A DNA stretch of 64,000 nt from Acanthosepion pharaonis (lineage: Eukaryota > Mollusca > Cephalopoda > Sepiida > Sepiidae), in contig CAHIKZ030005407.1 in NCBI GenBank assembly GCA_903632075.3, positions 3,846,001 through 3,910,000 of the forward strand, in the 5' to 3' direction. Every line of letters starts with the position of its first letter. Within the stretch, counting starts at the first letter, position 1. Below the pieces are notes generated by a model that saw nothing but the letters and a program-made list of their open reading frames with translations, was not told where the DNA came from and did no database searches. This document shows, piece by piece, positions 53,621 through 63,920 of this stretch. The position numbers and the translations under genes are program-made.

Positions 53621-53829
53621 TATCGTACTTATTCTACTTAAAGCATTCGCTACATGCATTTATCGAAGTCACTTCCAACGTTCGACAGTAAAACAATATC
53701 ACGGTTACTAGCTCTTAAAATGCAGAGGTTATATATTCTCCATTTATGTGAGCAAGCCATTAAACGACACAGTAAATAAATCGTGTTTTCTCCTCGACTA
53801 TTTCATCCACGTCGCCTGATTTTGAAAAT

Positions 53830-54820
53830 TACGACAGTGGGTTGAAAAGTTCATAGGCTGACTATGAAAGTGTAGTCATGCTATAGCTGTGAAATATTGC
53901 GTGCCTTAATTTCAACTCTTATTAATAACTGCATTGTTTATTTCCAAATAAACTGACATTTGATTGTTCAAAGAAATCTTCAACGGTAACTAGTAGAGAC
54001 TTCTTTTTAAAATGGGCAGAACTGGGCTTCTTGGCGATATCAAGTACCTGCAGAACATCCATGCTGACATGGTTGCTACATTATGGTATGACACTCCAGT
54101 ATTACCAACAGTGCAAAAGTGGGCAGGTGAATTTAGGAGATGAAGAATGAGTCTTGAAATTGACCAAACGTCTGGACGTCCTGGAACTGTCACTACCGAG
54201 GGAAACACTGATTGTTTTTACCACATGGTGATGGATTGACGATTGACTATAAATCAAACTGCCAATGCTATTAGCATATCCGGTGAGAACATTTTGCACA
54301 ATGAACTTGGCATGACGAAGGTTTCTGTTCGATAGGTGCCACGTCTTCTGAAACCTGATCAAAAGCGCACCAGGATGACCACATCACAGAAAAATCTGAC
54401 ATTGTTTGAGGCAGATCCAGCTGTTTCCTAACCCAGGATCGGTGTTGGATTTATAGGTTTGTGCTAGAAACAAACAGGCAATCCATACAGTGGAAACACT
54501 CCTCCTTACCAGAAGGAAAGGTGATTGCCTCAGATTTTTTTAAATGCAAAATTTATTGTGTTTATTGACTATCTTCAAATGGGCCACATCATCAATGGAG
54601 AGTACTATACCAATTTTCTGAGGTAGTCAAGAAAGGCTATCGAGACCAAATACCTAGGGAAACTGGCGAAAGGGATCTCGTTTCATCAGGACAATGCTCC
54701 AACACACAAGTCATTGGTTTCAATGGCTGCTGTGCGCGACTGTAGTTTTACACTGGTTGATCACCCTCTATATCCTTATGATTTGATTATCATCTGTTCC
54801 CCAACATGAAAAAATACTTG
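53830..54820 (+). pseudogene. Mariner transposon relic, second lineage
   Basis: From about 53995 the sequence decodes, with many stops and shifts, to LLGDIKYLQNIHADMVATLW, YDTPVLPTVQKWAGEFRR, TSGRPGTVTTEGN, ILHNELGMTKVSVR, FLTQDRCWIYRF, METLLLTRRK-type, YLQMGHIINGEYYTNFLR-type and FHQDNAPTHKSLVSMAAVRD, then DHPLYPYDL. The first (TQD) and second (HQDNAP) catalytic Asp are visible. The third, expected in SPDLAPSDY, is lost to frameshift and substitutions. It differs in sequence from the 45.2 kb mariner. A terminal candidate GGGTTGAAAAGTTCATAGGC is at 53841, with no partner found. Confidence 0.75.
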
Positions 54821-55424
54821 TAAATTTGGATTCCCATTTTCTATTTCTGGAAAGAGCAATGTTAATTTGGTAACCATTTCTTTTGAAACTAAAACACATT
54901 TAATCTTTAGCATTTTGCAAAACTAAGTCATTAACAGCAGGAAGCCAGTAACAATCCATTTTTTTTATTTAATTACATTCTTCTGAGTTCAGTAAGTAAA
55001 AATAATATCGTAAAAATAATTCTCTCGTATGTGCAATCCCATGTAAAGTTTATACCTGCTCGGATGAAGAATCCTCTTGGTGGAATCAATTCTGTTCTGC
55101 AAGAAATATTGAGTATTCAAAACCTATAATTTCCTGGATGTTCCAACTTTTTTCCTGATTCGGAAATGGTCTCTTATCGATTTTGCTTTGCTTTATAGTG
55201 ACTTTTAAACTATGATACATTTTCTTGTTTCTGTCGATTTTTTATTAATGGAAAATATAAAGGCGACTTTAATCTGTGACAATAAGTTTCCTCATCGATG
55301 TTAGCATTGATTTTTCGATAACATTTGCACGGTTTACTGACAAAAAGGATTCTAGACTTAATTATTATAGAGGTAGATGTTTTTGTGTATTTATTTATTT
55401 ATAACTACGTATTATCGTTTATAT
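54821..55424. other. Unassigned sequence
   Basis: Nothing recognised apart from possible 3' sequence of the mariner relic. Confidence 0.4.
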
Positions 55425-55425
55425 A

Positions 55426-55427
<2 letters not shown>

Positions 55428-55486
<59 letters not shown>
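55428..55486. repeat. (TA)n microsatellite bordering the Penelope-like element
   Basis: Pure TA tract after ATATATATATTATATAT, at the 3' side of the minus-strand Penelope-like element. Confidence 0.95.
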
Positions 55487-55489
<3 letters not shown>

Positions 55490-55490
<1 letters not shown>

Positions 55491-56247
55491 CATGTTTCAT
55501 TAAAAACGACAGACAAGGTACTACGGTTAAGCTTTTTATTTAATTTTCTTGTGTCTGTAAAAGAGCTTTCTTTTCTGTACAAAGGGTGTGTAAGAACTGT
55601 CTAAATGTTTTATAGTTCCGAACTCTTTCGGCTATTCCTTTAGCCATTATCAAGGATAATTACATTTTTCAGCTTAATTGAGTGTGTGCATATGTTTATG
55701 TTTTAGTGTGTTATAGAGATTTTTTTTTTAATTTCTGAATACGGTTAGCACATTGTGGCCTTGTTCGTAGTTAATATTGTTAAGTGTTGGCTTTTTCTTT
55801 TTTTATTATTAAAGCTTTCATTATTTTTAGTCTTTTTTTGCAAGTGGATGCAGTTAATATATTTGTGTTTTCTACTAGTATGTTTCTAATGGAGTCTGGT
55901 AAATTTGGGTGTGTGTTTAAATGGGTTCTAATGGAGCTGTGATCAGATAGGTGTAACGTAAGGCATCTGGATAAGCATGTGGTTGTGTAACCGATGTAAT
56001 TATTTATGAGTCCGGTTTGATCAGGAACACAGTTCCTTAAGGGGCATTTGAATTCATAGATAATGTTCGTTCTTTGTAATTTTGACTTAACTATTGTGTT
56101 GTTATTTTTGAGGATAAGGTTGGCTGTCTTAAATTTTTTATAATAGATAATAAATTTGATTTTTTTTATTCGGGTCAATTGGGATAGTGTATTTCTTTAT
56201 AATATGTCTAAGTTTCTCTTCACTTCGCTCAAACCCTCGGTGCAAAT

Positions 56248-56250
<3 letters not shown>
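55490..56250 (-). mobile_element. Penelope-like element, 5'-truncated
   Basis: Contains a GIY-YIG endonuclease remnant (56178-55780) followed, toward low coordinates, by a 3' end region with CTTGATAATGGCTAAAGGAA and TAGCCGAAAGAGTTCGG (complement of 55665-55620). This is the hallmark end of Penelope-like elements and is shared with 27620-27660. It is bordered by (TA)n (55428-55486) and (CA)n(TA)n (56248-56325). The RT domain is missing. Confidence 0.8.
55780..56178 (-). pseudogene. Penelope GIY-YIG endonuclease domain remnant
   Basis: 132 codons open. Residues 39-43 IIYEF are the GIY equivalent. CPLRNC (45-50) and the His residues at 80 and 86 match the zinc-binding insertion of Penelope endonucleases. 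Residues 61-65 YIGYT are the YIG motif, and Arg71 in LSRCL fits the catalytic Arg. The tail STCKKRLKIMKALIIKKEKA contains the terminal acidic residue region. The domain nicks target DNA for priming in these retroelements. Only the C-terminal endonuclease remains and the reverse transcriptase upstream is gone. Not an expressed gene as far as can be seen. Confidence 0.82.
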
Positions 56251-56328
<78 letters not shown>

Positions 56329-56338
56329 TGTGTGTGTG
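56248..56338. repeat. (CA)n(TA)n(TG)n compound microsatellite
   Basis: CA units, then about 29 TA units, then TG units: a palindromic arrangement. Directly upstream of a long inverted repeat. Confidence 0.95.
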
Positions 56339-56455
56339 TTTTTTAAAGATTTTTTTTGTTTTTTTTATCCGATATTATTTCTAAGTGCAATAAACATTAT
56401 TTTTAGCGGCTACACATTTTTGAGTTACTGTCCTTGTTTTTTTTTTTTTTTTTTT

Positions 56456-56735
56456 TTGTTTTTCTTTTCTTAAACAGTGAAATTAATTACAACTGGCTGA
56501 GTTCGAGAATTAGATCCTACTAAAGAAAAATTGCGCGTCCCGACAGGAATCGAAACTGTATTTCTTTTTGCATCATATAAAGAGCTCTTGTGGGGAAATT
56601 AGTAGCAGAATGTTTCGGCTATAGAAGCATTTTCCCTTATGGAAAAAGAAATACGGGTTCGATTCCTGTTGCCAAGTTCAAATTTTCTTTAGTAAGACTA
56701 ATTGTTACTAAGTGTTACTAATTTCACTGTTTAAT
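56456..56735. repeat. Long fold-back element, arms about 55 bp plus outer 15 bp
   Basis: Core left arm 56518-56573 (TACTAAAGAAAAATTG, GACAGGAATCGAAACTGTAT, TTCTTTTTGCAT) pairs with 56637-56694. Outer blocks TAAACAGTGAAATTA (56471) and TAATTTCACTGTTTA (56719) also pair. The arms are diverged (about 80% by eye). A one-arm relative is at 27875-28070. Confidence 0.8.
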
Positions 56736-57116
56736 ATAGAGATAGCATCTTAATCACGTGTGTCAACTAAAAATAACGTTTTATAATATATATATATATA
56801 TATAACTAATTTGTAACTGGTAGGGATAATATCAAGGAGGATCTTAATCCTGATAGAGCTTAATATGAATAACAGAGTATTATAATAATGATAAATCAAG
56901 AAGAAAACCTTAAAGATCCATTTCGATTATAATCTACTTCGTGATTATTTTACATTCATCTCTTCAGACCAAAAGTTCTTAATAACGATTCATCTGGAAT
57001 GATATACTAGATTAACAGGCAGAAGGGAAAGCAAAGGAGAAGAGAAGAAAGCGGGAGAGGGAGAAATAAAAATAATAGATTATAGAATATAAAATTATTT
57101 TTAAAACGTGAAACAG

Positions 57117-57160
57117 AGAGAGAGAGAGGGGGAGAAGGGAGAGAGAGAGTGTGTGTAAAG
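57117..57160. repeat. (GA)n-rich microsatellite
   Basis: Imperfect GA repeat followed by a GT run. Confidence 0.8.
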
Positions 57161-57254
57161 GAAGGGAAAAGGAAGAAGGAAGAAATGAAGGGGTAGCAGT
57201 AAAACTAAAATATAAACACACACATTATATTACATCACCGTAATTGATTTCTAC

Positions 57255-57605
57255 AGAAGGATGCTGAGAATACCATGGACCGAACATGTGAGCAACGACG
57301 AAGTTTTAGAGAAAAATGGAACAAAAATAACACTTAAACTCAACACCAGGAAGGATGGGTTGAAAATGATACATGATGAGAAAAGAGGGTTGGAAAATTT
57401 GATACTCACAGGACAGATTGAAAGCAAAAGGGAGAGAGAAAAACAACGCATAATCCACCAAGCGAGCTTGAGCTGAATGGCAGAACAGGTTTGGGGAGAG
57501 GTACCAAAAGGACAGAAGTTATTGAGAGCTATAAAGGACAGGAAATTGTGAAGAACCATGATCACTAACGTCCTGAAGAGACACAAGACAAATAATAATA
57601 AGAAG
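57255..57605 (+). pseudogene. RTE-like LINE C-terminus and 3' end
   Basis: Plus-strand decoding: FYRRMLRIPWTEHVSNDEVL, EKNGTKITLKLNTRKDGLKM, IHDEKRGLENLILTGQIESK, REREKQRIIHQASLS, then KLLRAIKDRKL*RTMITNVL and the tail GACACAAGACAAATAATAAT with AAGAAGAAG. It is the cleanest copy of the family C-terminus. 5'-truncated, stop-bearing. Confidence 0.82.
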
Positions 57606-57609
57606 AAGG

Positions 57610-58085
57610 TGCTCTCCAATTGAGAGATAAAAAAAAATCATCGTTGAGTATTTAATAACGTTACAGATAAAGACGTTTATTGTTTGGAGCCCAACTTTGT
57701 TTTCATTACCAAGCTGCCTGCACGGCATTCACAAGGGATAACTGCCCGGATCCTTGCTATCCACACGAGGAAAGAAAGAATCACAAAGAAAGAAAAATGT
57801 AGAAATTTTTGGATTAATCAAGCTAATTCAATATGCTTCTAAGATCGAAGTCAATAAATAGGATAATTGTGATAATTCGGACAATTAGCGTAATTGCAGT
57901 GTGAAAGATAATTTTATTTTCATAATCGTAATTATAACAACAAAATTAAAAAAGAACATTTCGATAAGGGAACGCAATCCCTACTTGCTACCGAAATCTT
58001 AGCATATTAAATTATTTAAGATTTCTGTCGTTTCTTTGTCGCTAGTATCTTCAGACAAATCAAGTTGTAAAGCAATTCTGATTAC
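57610..58085. other. Unassigned AT-rich sequence
   Basis: No recognised gene or repeat. Confidence 0.4.
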
Positions 58086-58099
58086 GTTGGCCGTAACTA

Positions 58100-58415
58100 A
58101 ATTTTACACTATGTTTCTCAGTAAACCCCCGTTACTTGAACTGTAATTCCAGTTTATTCTCTGTAGCTCAGAAGAATGTGAATATTTGAACTCTAACTGT
58201 TGTCTACTCTCTGTCTCTGAGAAACCTCACTTTACTTGAACTGTAACTCCAGTTTAGTTTATGTTGTTCAAAAAATTCTTATTATTTGAATCATAACACT
58301 CTGTTTCACTCAAAAAACTCTCGGTATTTGAACTGCAACTATAGATCCCACTGCGCCGCTCAAAAAGCCCTCATTACTTGATCCGTAACTCTAGTTAACT
58401 CTGTGTCACTCTCAC
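58100..58415. repeat. Degenerate tandem array, ~60 bp unit
   Basis: About five units with the shared core TTACTTGAACTGTAACTC, TAGTTTACTCTGTGTCACTC and AAAAACTCTC. The units are diverged but in order, starting near 58110, 58170, 58230, 58290 and 58355. Confidence 0.8.
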
Positions 58416-58439
58416 ATTCCTGATCTCCTTCCTTGTAAC

Positions 58440-58880
58440 CAGTCGTCCTGGGTATGACGATAAACTACACCCGGCAGCAAGGCCTCTGATCGAGCGATTG
58501 GAGGCTTTGAGGAGCGTGGAACTACCTCTTAACTGCTGTTGTTCCTAGGTCCACTCTAATCCTGGGTGGTAGCATCTGTTAGAGTCCAAGCTATGAGCAA
58601 ATAGTGAATCCCCAAACAAATCATCAGTACGTTTTTGTAATGAAATGAGTAACGATATAGTTTTCTAGCAAAATGGCAATAATTATAGGACTAAAAATTA
58701 TAAAACTGATTTCAAAAATATAATTTCAAAAAATATAACCATAACTAACAACAGTTTTACTATTTAAAATAATTTTTGACTATTTAAATAAAAGGCTTTG
58801 TTTATAAAAATATTAAATTTCAACATTAAATGACCCAATAGGTTGATGTACCGTAAAACAAAGCAGACCAATCCTTGCAA
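58440..58880 (+). repeat. Dispersed repeat (family D), copy 2
   Basis: TGGGTATGACGATAAACTAC, AAGGCCTCTGATCGAG, GAGGAGCGTGGAACTACCTC, GTTGTTCCTAGGTCCA, GTGGTAGCATCTGTTAGAGT, CATTAAATGACCCAATAGGT and CCGTAAAACAAAG follow the order in copy 1 (10345-10750). The copy is more complete in the middle. Confidence 0.7.
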
Positions 58881-58884
58881 CCAG

Positions 58885-59871
58885 ATTCAGTGTTGTTTTC
58901 TTTTTATTTATTTCAAGAGAGATGCTCTTAAAATTAATGATCAGAGGAAACGTCATAATATTAGTATGAATACCTGGAATATTCCATCTCCGATTTACTC
59001 ATCGTGAATGCAAATCCTGAAAATAAACGAAAAGACAAAACTTACAGTTTGCAGGATGTACACACTTCTGCAAAGTCACAACAGGAAGTTAAACATATTT
59101 ACAAAGCCCAGCATTTTCTGGAACAGGAACAGCTGCTGTAGATGAGAAAGGCTGCGTTACACAAATCTTCCATATGGTGAGTGTCTAACATTCTTAATTA
59201 TCAACATTCTTAATTGAAATAGACTTGAACGATGACCACATTAGGAATTTCGTAACCTTATCAACACCCAACTAAATCGCTATTTTCCGTGTTAAGAGAA
59301 AGGGAAAAGGGTGGTCATCAGTCCCTGTGGAATGAAGTGAAAATACTCGACAAGGAAGAATTCTAGAGAGTTAGACATCTGAAAGAATCAGCGCATATGA
59401 TAGGCTATGAGGACCTCATTAGTAGGCCTAGCGTAGAAATAAATACAATATGGGAGCCGCTAATAAAGAAAGAAAGATAAAGTCTTCAACCGCAGCAGCT
59501 GCAATCAAAACATAGACAGCAGCAATAGCAGAAGCCTAATCAGCAATCAAGACTACATTTAATGATAAACGTTGCTTTATGAATCTGGTGACAAAGGGTT
59601 TGCGTGTTTAATCTCTGGGACTGTCAGTGTGTATTTGCACGCAGTGGAAACGGGCGATAAACTGAACAGAATACAATAACAACTAGACGAGATATCCCTA
59701 GGCAATGGCAGTTGAGCGACAACAATCTAACCTAGTAGATTAAATAAAAGCTTCAATAGGTTACCCGGGTCGATATACACTTAAGGAAGACCGGATAGCA
59801 CAACGACCCAAACGTTGTGATAAAAACAACACAGACGAGACCAACTGCTCGAATATAAATAATTTAAATAA
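58885..59871. other. Unassigned sequence
   Basis: No coding or RNA signal recognised. Base composition is a little higher in GC than elsewhere, but the frames are short. Confidence 0.4.
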
Positions 59872-59879
59872 TTTCATAC

Positions 59880-60111
59880 CAGTGTTTCCCGAACCGTGTG
59901 CCGCGACAGAGTGGTGCGCCCCGAGATTAAATTTAGAGCGCCGCCAATGAGCAAGATTATATTTCAAAATATGAAAACATTTAAACGAAAATTCGTCATA
60001 AAACTAATATATAAATGTCAGCCATATTGTTTAATTTATGTACAAAGCGCGCCAAAATATTTTTATATATTCTAAAGTACGTGATAAGTAAGAAATGTTT
60101 GTGAACCAGCG
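59880..60111. mobile_element. hAT-type MITE with 8 bp target duplication
   Basis: Flanked by a perfect 8 bp duplication TTTCATAC (59872-59879, 60112-60119). Ends CAGTGTTTCCCGAACCGTG and (complement of the right end) CGCTGGTTCACAAACATTT are short imperfect terminal inverted repeats of the hAT type (CAGNG...). The 232 bp interior is non-coding, with GTGTGCCGCGACAGAGTGGT near the left end and a AAAGCGCGCCAAAATA block on the right. It is a non-autonomous element that would need a hAT transposase from elsewhere. Confidence 0.87.
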
Positions 60112-60119
60112 TTTCATAC

Positions 60120-61460
60120 AGTTTGGGAAAATTTATCTTAACTATACAAGCACACACTTGCAAGCAGCAAGCAGGCTTCTACTTTGTACTCTACATCTTT
60201 AATTACTAAAAAGGGTTGCATTGTGTTCAGCTTCAGTTGCCACTCATCTGATACGATCAGCATACCTCTTCTTATCTTTGGCTGGCGATTAGTAAAGATT
60301 AGCTTTAATCTTCTCAGAGATCACCCGGACTTAATATAATGCCATACACGTCAGCAGGTGAATGACAATTCCAGCTCAAAATCGATAACCATTCTCTACA
60401 GATGAGAATGATTATCTGACCACAGATGAGCGAGATTTGCCTGACACTGCCGTCGAGGTAGAAGCTGCTGGATGCAGAAAATGCGATACATCGTAATTGA
60501 AGTACTTGTATTGTCAGTGCTTGAGCCCAGGTAAAAATGACAGGATCTTGAATGCTCATTTTCAGTGAAGGAAAGCTAACATGATTTTGAAAATTGGCGC
60601 AATTCGCTCTTCCTGTCACCACTTCTTGAATAACTATTTACGAGGCTGAGAGATATATAAGATATCGTTGGACAATAATTAAAATACATATTGGAAATCA
60701 AAACGTAATTATATGAGCTAATTTGGTGGGCGTGATTACTTGGCTTCTTTTTTAATTTACTAATTACTGAATTAATAACAATGTCGTCCGTTGGTTATAG
60801 AAAAACATTAATAAACACTTTATTCAATCCACGAAGATAGAAAAGCGATATTACAAATTTGTTTTCGTTCATGAAATTCTTCTTCGAATCTCATGGTCGA
60901 TTTGTTAGAAAGGTGACTTTTTGATGTTATCGGCCTGGGTATACGGTCCAAGCGTGCCGCACCCTTGGAAGTTGCCTCAAAACCATCAACACGTGACATG
61001 TTGCATTAACACCCTTGATCATATTATTTTTTTTAAATAGTGGGTTCCAGCCCGCACAGGTAACTGAAAATTTCGCTGAGTAATAAAAGGTTAAGAACAA
61101 CAAGAATAAGAGAGCTGGATCAAAATTTCTGAAAGTTTACCAGCTATAACAGAAAGCTGAAGAAGGCTATAGTTATAACGGCCGAAACAACTAAAATGAG
61201 AAACTTTAGTCTGAATAAATCAGTGTATAATAATGACTAGAAAGACCTGAGAAATTTTCATGGTTTTTCTATTTAAATGTTCTGTTGAATCTTAATTCTT
61301 AACCCTTAAGTTAATGATTGGAATAAGTGCATGCCGAGTTCTATGACAATTCCCCTATCGTATTATTGAATATTAGAGCTTAACGAATTTAACAAAATAT
61401 TGCAATAAGAATCATAAATATGAATGCTGGTCATTATTTAAAGAAGTAAGGGGATACAAA
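60120..61460. other. Unassigned sequence
   Basis: A 102-codon minus-strand frame (60622-60314) has no recognised domain. No repeats with clear ends are seen. Confidence 0.4.
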
Positions 61461-61524
61461 TGAAAATATTTGAAATTGATAACTTTTTCCATTTACCTGA
61501 AACAGCAGTTAAACACGATTATCT

Positions 61525-61645
61525 TCCCTTCTTTCTTTCTTTCTTTCTTTCATTTGCTCGCTGAAATTGTTTTGAGTTATTGGCAGGAGACGTTAAGCAC
61601 TTTTATCTTCACGTCTTTCTTTCTTTCTTTCTTTCTTTCTTCCTT
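61525..61645. repeat. (CTTT)n microsatellites, paired
   Basis: Two CTTT runs (61529-61552 and 61613-61642) separated by a segment. Each is preceded by a similar TTATCTTC(C/A) motif, so the ~90 bp unit may be duplicated. Confidence 0.8.
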
Positions 61646-61814
61646 TCGAGCTAGTTAAATCCCCGTCTTACGAATATTTCTCTTAATAATAATTTTAAAA
61701 TAATTCAACAGACGATGCTATTTTTTTTCCATTTATGGAAACTGGATTATTCGCCATTGCTTTATTCGGTTTATGTCATTCGATACTGTGCGTCTGAAAA
61801 TTTCTGCTTTTTAT

Positions 61815-62040
61815 TGTGGTGGCCATCTATTCTCAGCCTTTTGGCTCAGAGAGGCTCAAATACTGTTAAAACCAAGTCCCAGGGAGTGTGGACGTCCCCG
61901 CCAGGCAGTACCTCTCCTTTGGAAAGGTGCAGGGTTTATTGCCCTGCGCATGAGACGTCCTCAGAGAGGAGGTACCGAGGAGGTTTGGACAATTTTTCCT
62001 CAGTATTGCCGACAAACCCACTTTAAACATTGACCTTGAG
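61815..62040. other. GC-rich block beginning with a U2-like motif
   Basis: A GC-enriched island in AT-rich DNA. It starts CTATTCTCAGCCTTTTGGCT, like the first bases of U2 snRNA, but then diverges completely. It contains several local stems (CTCTCCTTTGGAAAGG, GCAGGGTTTATTGCCCTGC). Frames of 86-108 codons on both strands lack motifs. Confidence 0.35.
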
Positions 62041-62073
62041 TCACATTCAATAGCGACGTAGACGCACTGAGAA

Positions 62074-62141
62074 ATAACGCTTATCGGCGTTTTGGCTAGA
62101 TTCAAAGTGTAGTATCTGTTCTTATGAGCTTGATCTGATTC
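62074..62141 (+). ncRNA. U2 snRNA 5' fragment (pseudogene)
   Basis: Matches the first ~65 nt of U2 snRNA, including the branch-point-recognition region: CGCTTATCGGCGTTTTGGCT, AGATTCAAAGTGTAGTATCT, GTTCTTATGAGCTTGATCTG. The family GUGUAGUAUCUGUUCUUAU block is perfect. The remaining two-thirds of U2 (Sm site, stems III-IV) are absent, and no upstream PSE is evident, so this is a truncated retro-copy. Confidence 0.8.
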
Positions 62142-62144
62142 TTT

Positions 62145-62485
62145 TTTTAAGCTTTTCACCCCAAGCAAGGCAAGAGTGCCACTAACACGCAAGGGGTTAC
62201 AGATAGTGCGAGCAAGAGTAAAGAGTCGTGATTGAGGAAAGGATAAAGAGAAGGATGGGCAATTAAATCAAGGCATCAGAAGATGTCGATTGTCATTACA
62301 TTTGAATATTTGAAGTCTATAACTGTCAGGGAACTAAGTAAGAGGAAGGGAATACCACGGACGGGAGGTGCGAGACACGAAGCTATTGGAGTAGAAGAGA
62401 CGGCTACATTTAACCGTTTCGACAGTGAAAGGGTGGGACTGAGATGCCAGCCTAGTAGCACGCTTAAATTCATGCAGTTTGGGAA
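62145..62485 (-). pseudogene. CR1-like LINE C-terminus and 3' end
   Basis: Minus strand: the 3' end is the complement of ttcaccccaagcaaggcaag at 62156. The frame above decodes to a CR1-like CHFHSRTSRLWNSLPSTYFP-type C-terminus and, farther up, GCRLSPTLSLSKRLNVAVSS in a shifted frame. Its tail begins 15 bases after the U2-like fragment. Confidence 0.72.
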
Positions 62486-62496
62486 CCAGCGAAAAT

Positions 62497-62498
<2 letters not shown>

Positions 62499-62535
<37 letters not shown>
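62499..62535. repeat. (CT)n microsatellite
   Basis: About 18 CT units next to the LINE fragment. Confidence 0.95.
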
Positions 62536-62671
62536 GTTCAATTTTTATAATAGAATATTTTCTCAATTTAAAAAAATTCTTTACATTCGAAGAATAAAAA
62601 GTGTAGCGTTATAATGGCACATCGCTTAAGCGATCATGTATCTTTCGTAGTTGTCATTTCTTTCTACGGTA

Positions 62672-62870
62672 GATTATCCAAGGTTATAGAACCTGGTCTT
62701 TCCAGCTATTTTACCCATAGCTGGGATGAGAAGAAGAGAATTCATACCTTTCCCAAGGTTATTAGCACGTAAGTGAATGTAACGGATTCGACTGGAATTC
62801 GAACTCGGCTCTACCGATTCCTCAATCCGAGCCGGTATCCATTACTCCACCGTACCTCCTACCGCTCTCC
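62672..62870 (-). mobile_element. tRNA-headed SINE (family A)
   Basis: Complement: GGTACGGTGGAGTAATGGAT, ACCGGCTCGGATTGAGGAAT, CGGTAGAGCCGAGTTCGAAT, TCCAGTCGAATCCGTTACAT, then AACCTTGGGAAAGGTATGAA and CCCAGCTATGGGTAAAATAG. The 3' third of the full-length copy at 52590-53000 is missing. Confidence 0.85.
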
Positions 62871-62879
62871 GATGAGTTC

Positions 62880-63250
62880 ATTTATATAACAGAATGTATG
62901 TGTGAGTTCACGTGTGTACATGCATTTGAACGTGTATTTATGTGCTCATATATTAAATAATGCGTGCGTATTTCTGTATGTCTAAAAGTGCATGCGAATA
63001 TACCTACACATGAGTGTATGTATGTGCATACATTAGTGTATGTTTGCGTATATATATATATGCTTGTGTACGTGAATGTATTCAGTGCACATAGCATCAT
63101 GCATGTATCTGCGTAAGTCCGTGTGTAATTCTGTGTGTATGCATGCATATGTGCGTTTTTCTATGCCGGGGTGTACGTGTGCCTACAGTGGTGCGTGTAC
63201 ATGCATGTACAATGATTGCGTATGAATGGGTGTACACACTTCTGCGCGTG
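62880..63250. repeat. Degenerate TG-rich alternating purine-pyrimidine tract
   Basis: A ~370 bp stretch of interrupted TGTATG/GTGTGT units (TGTATGTGTGAGTTCACG, GTATGCATGCATATGTGCG). It is probably a decayed microsatellite. Confidence 0.7.
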
Positions 63251-63259
63251 TCTGCATTC

Positions 63260-63742
63260 GTTTCTTCGACATATTCGTTCGATTTTAATCTTACAGTTGG
63301 AAAATGTAGATATTTTTAATGTCCTCCCTCAACCTCGACTCCATGAATGACGGGCTTAAAATATTTGTTTGCTTAGAGCAAGGAGGGAAAAAATTATTGT
63401 TGTAAACATAAAAGAGTGAAATAATTTTGACTCAAATGTTTTGTCATATTCTTTTTCTTCGGGAAGCAACAGTTTCATATTTTCCGTTTTTATATCGAAA
63501 TGTTTATATTTGCAAATCAATTGTTTTCAAATTTACACTTGTAAAAAAAAAATACCCGATCAACGTATAAAAACTTTTGTTTGAAATGAATTGATGTAAA
63601 TCTATTATATATATATTCTCGATCCTATTATATAGTTTCGATTTATGGCAATAAACAATATATGAAAGTAAGGCTATATCCGTTCATGTACATATATCTT
63701 TATTTGTTGATCCCTCTATTATATGTGTGTGTGTTTGCTTGT

Positions 63743-63744
<2 letters not shown>
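63260..63744. other. Unassigned AT-rich sequence
   Basis: No gene or bounded repeat seen. Confidence 0.4.
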
Positions 63745-63791
<47 letters not shown>

Positions 63792-63850
63792 ACGATCTGT
63801 TCATATCTATTTGGCTTGATAAATAGTTAAATAGATATGAACAGATCGAA

Positions 63851-63920
<70 letters not shown>
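63745..63920. repeat. (TCTA)n - 20 bp palindrome - (GATA)n cruciform
   Basis: (TCTA)n 63745-63791, arm CGATCTGTTCATATCTATTT (63793-63812), loop 63813-63828, perfect reverse-complement arm 63829-63848, then (GATA)n 63850-63920. Since TCTA and GATA arrays are themselves complementary, the whole 176 bp forms one large inverted repeat. Confidence 0.95.

Noticed and set aside
62074..62141. Functional U2 snRNA gene
   Set aside because: Only the first third is present, without the Sm site, and with substitutions in the 5' stem.
61715..62192. Open frames of 86-108 codons on both strands
   Set aside because: GC-rich, structured-RNA-like block; overlapping frames on opposite strands without domains.
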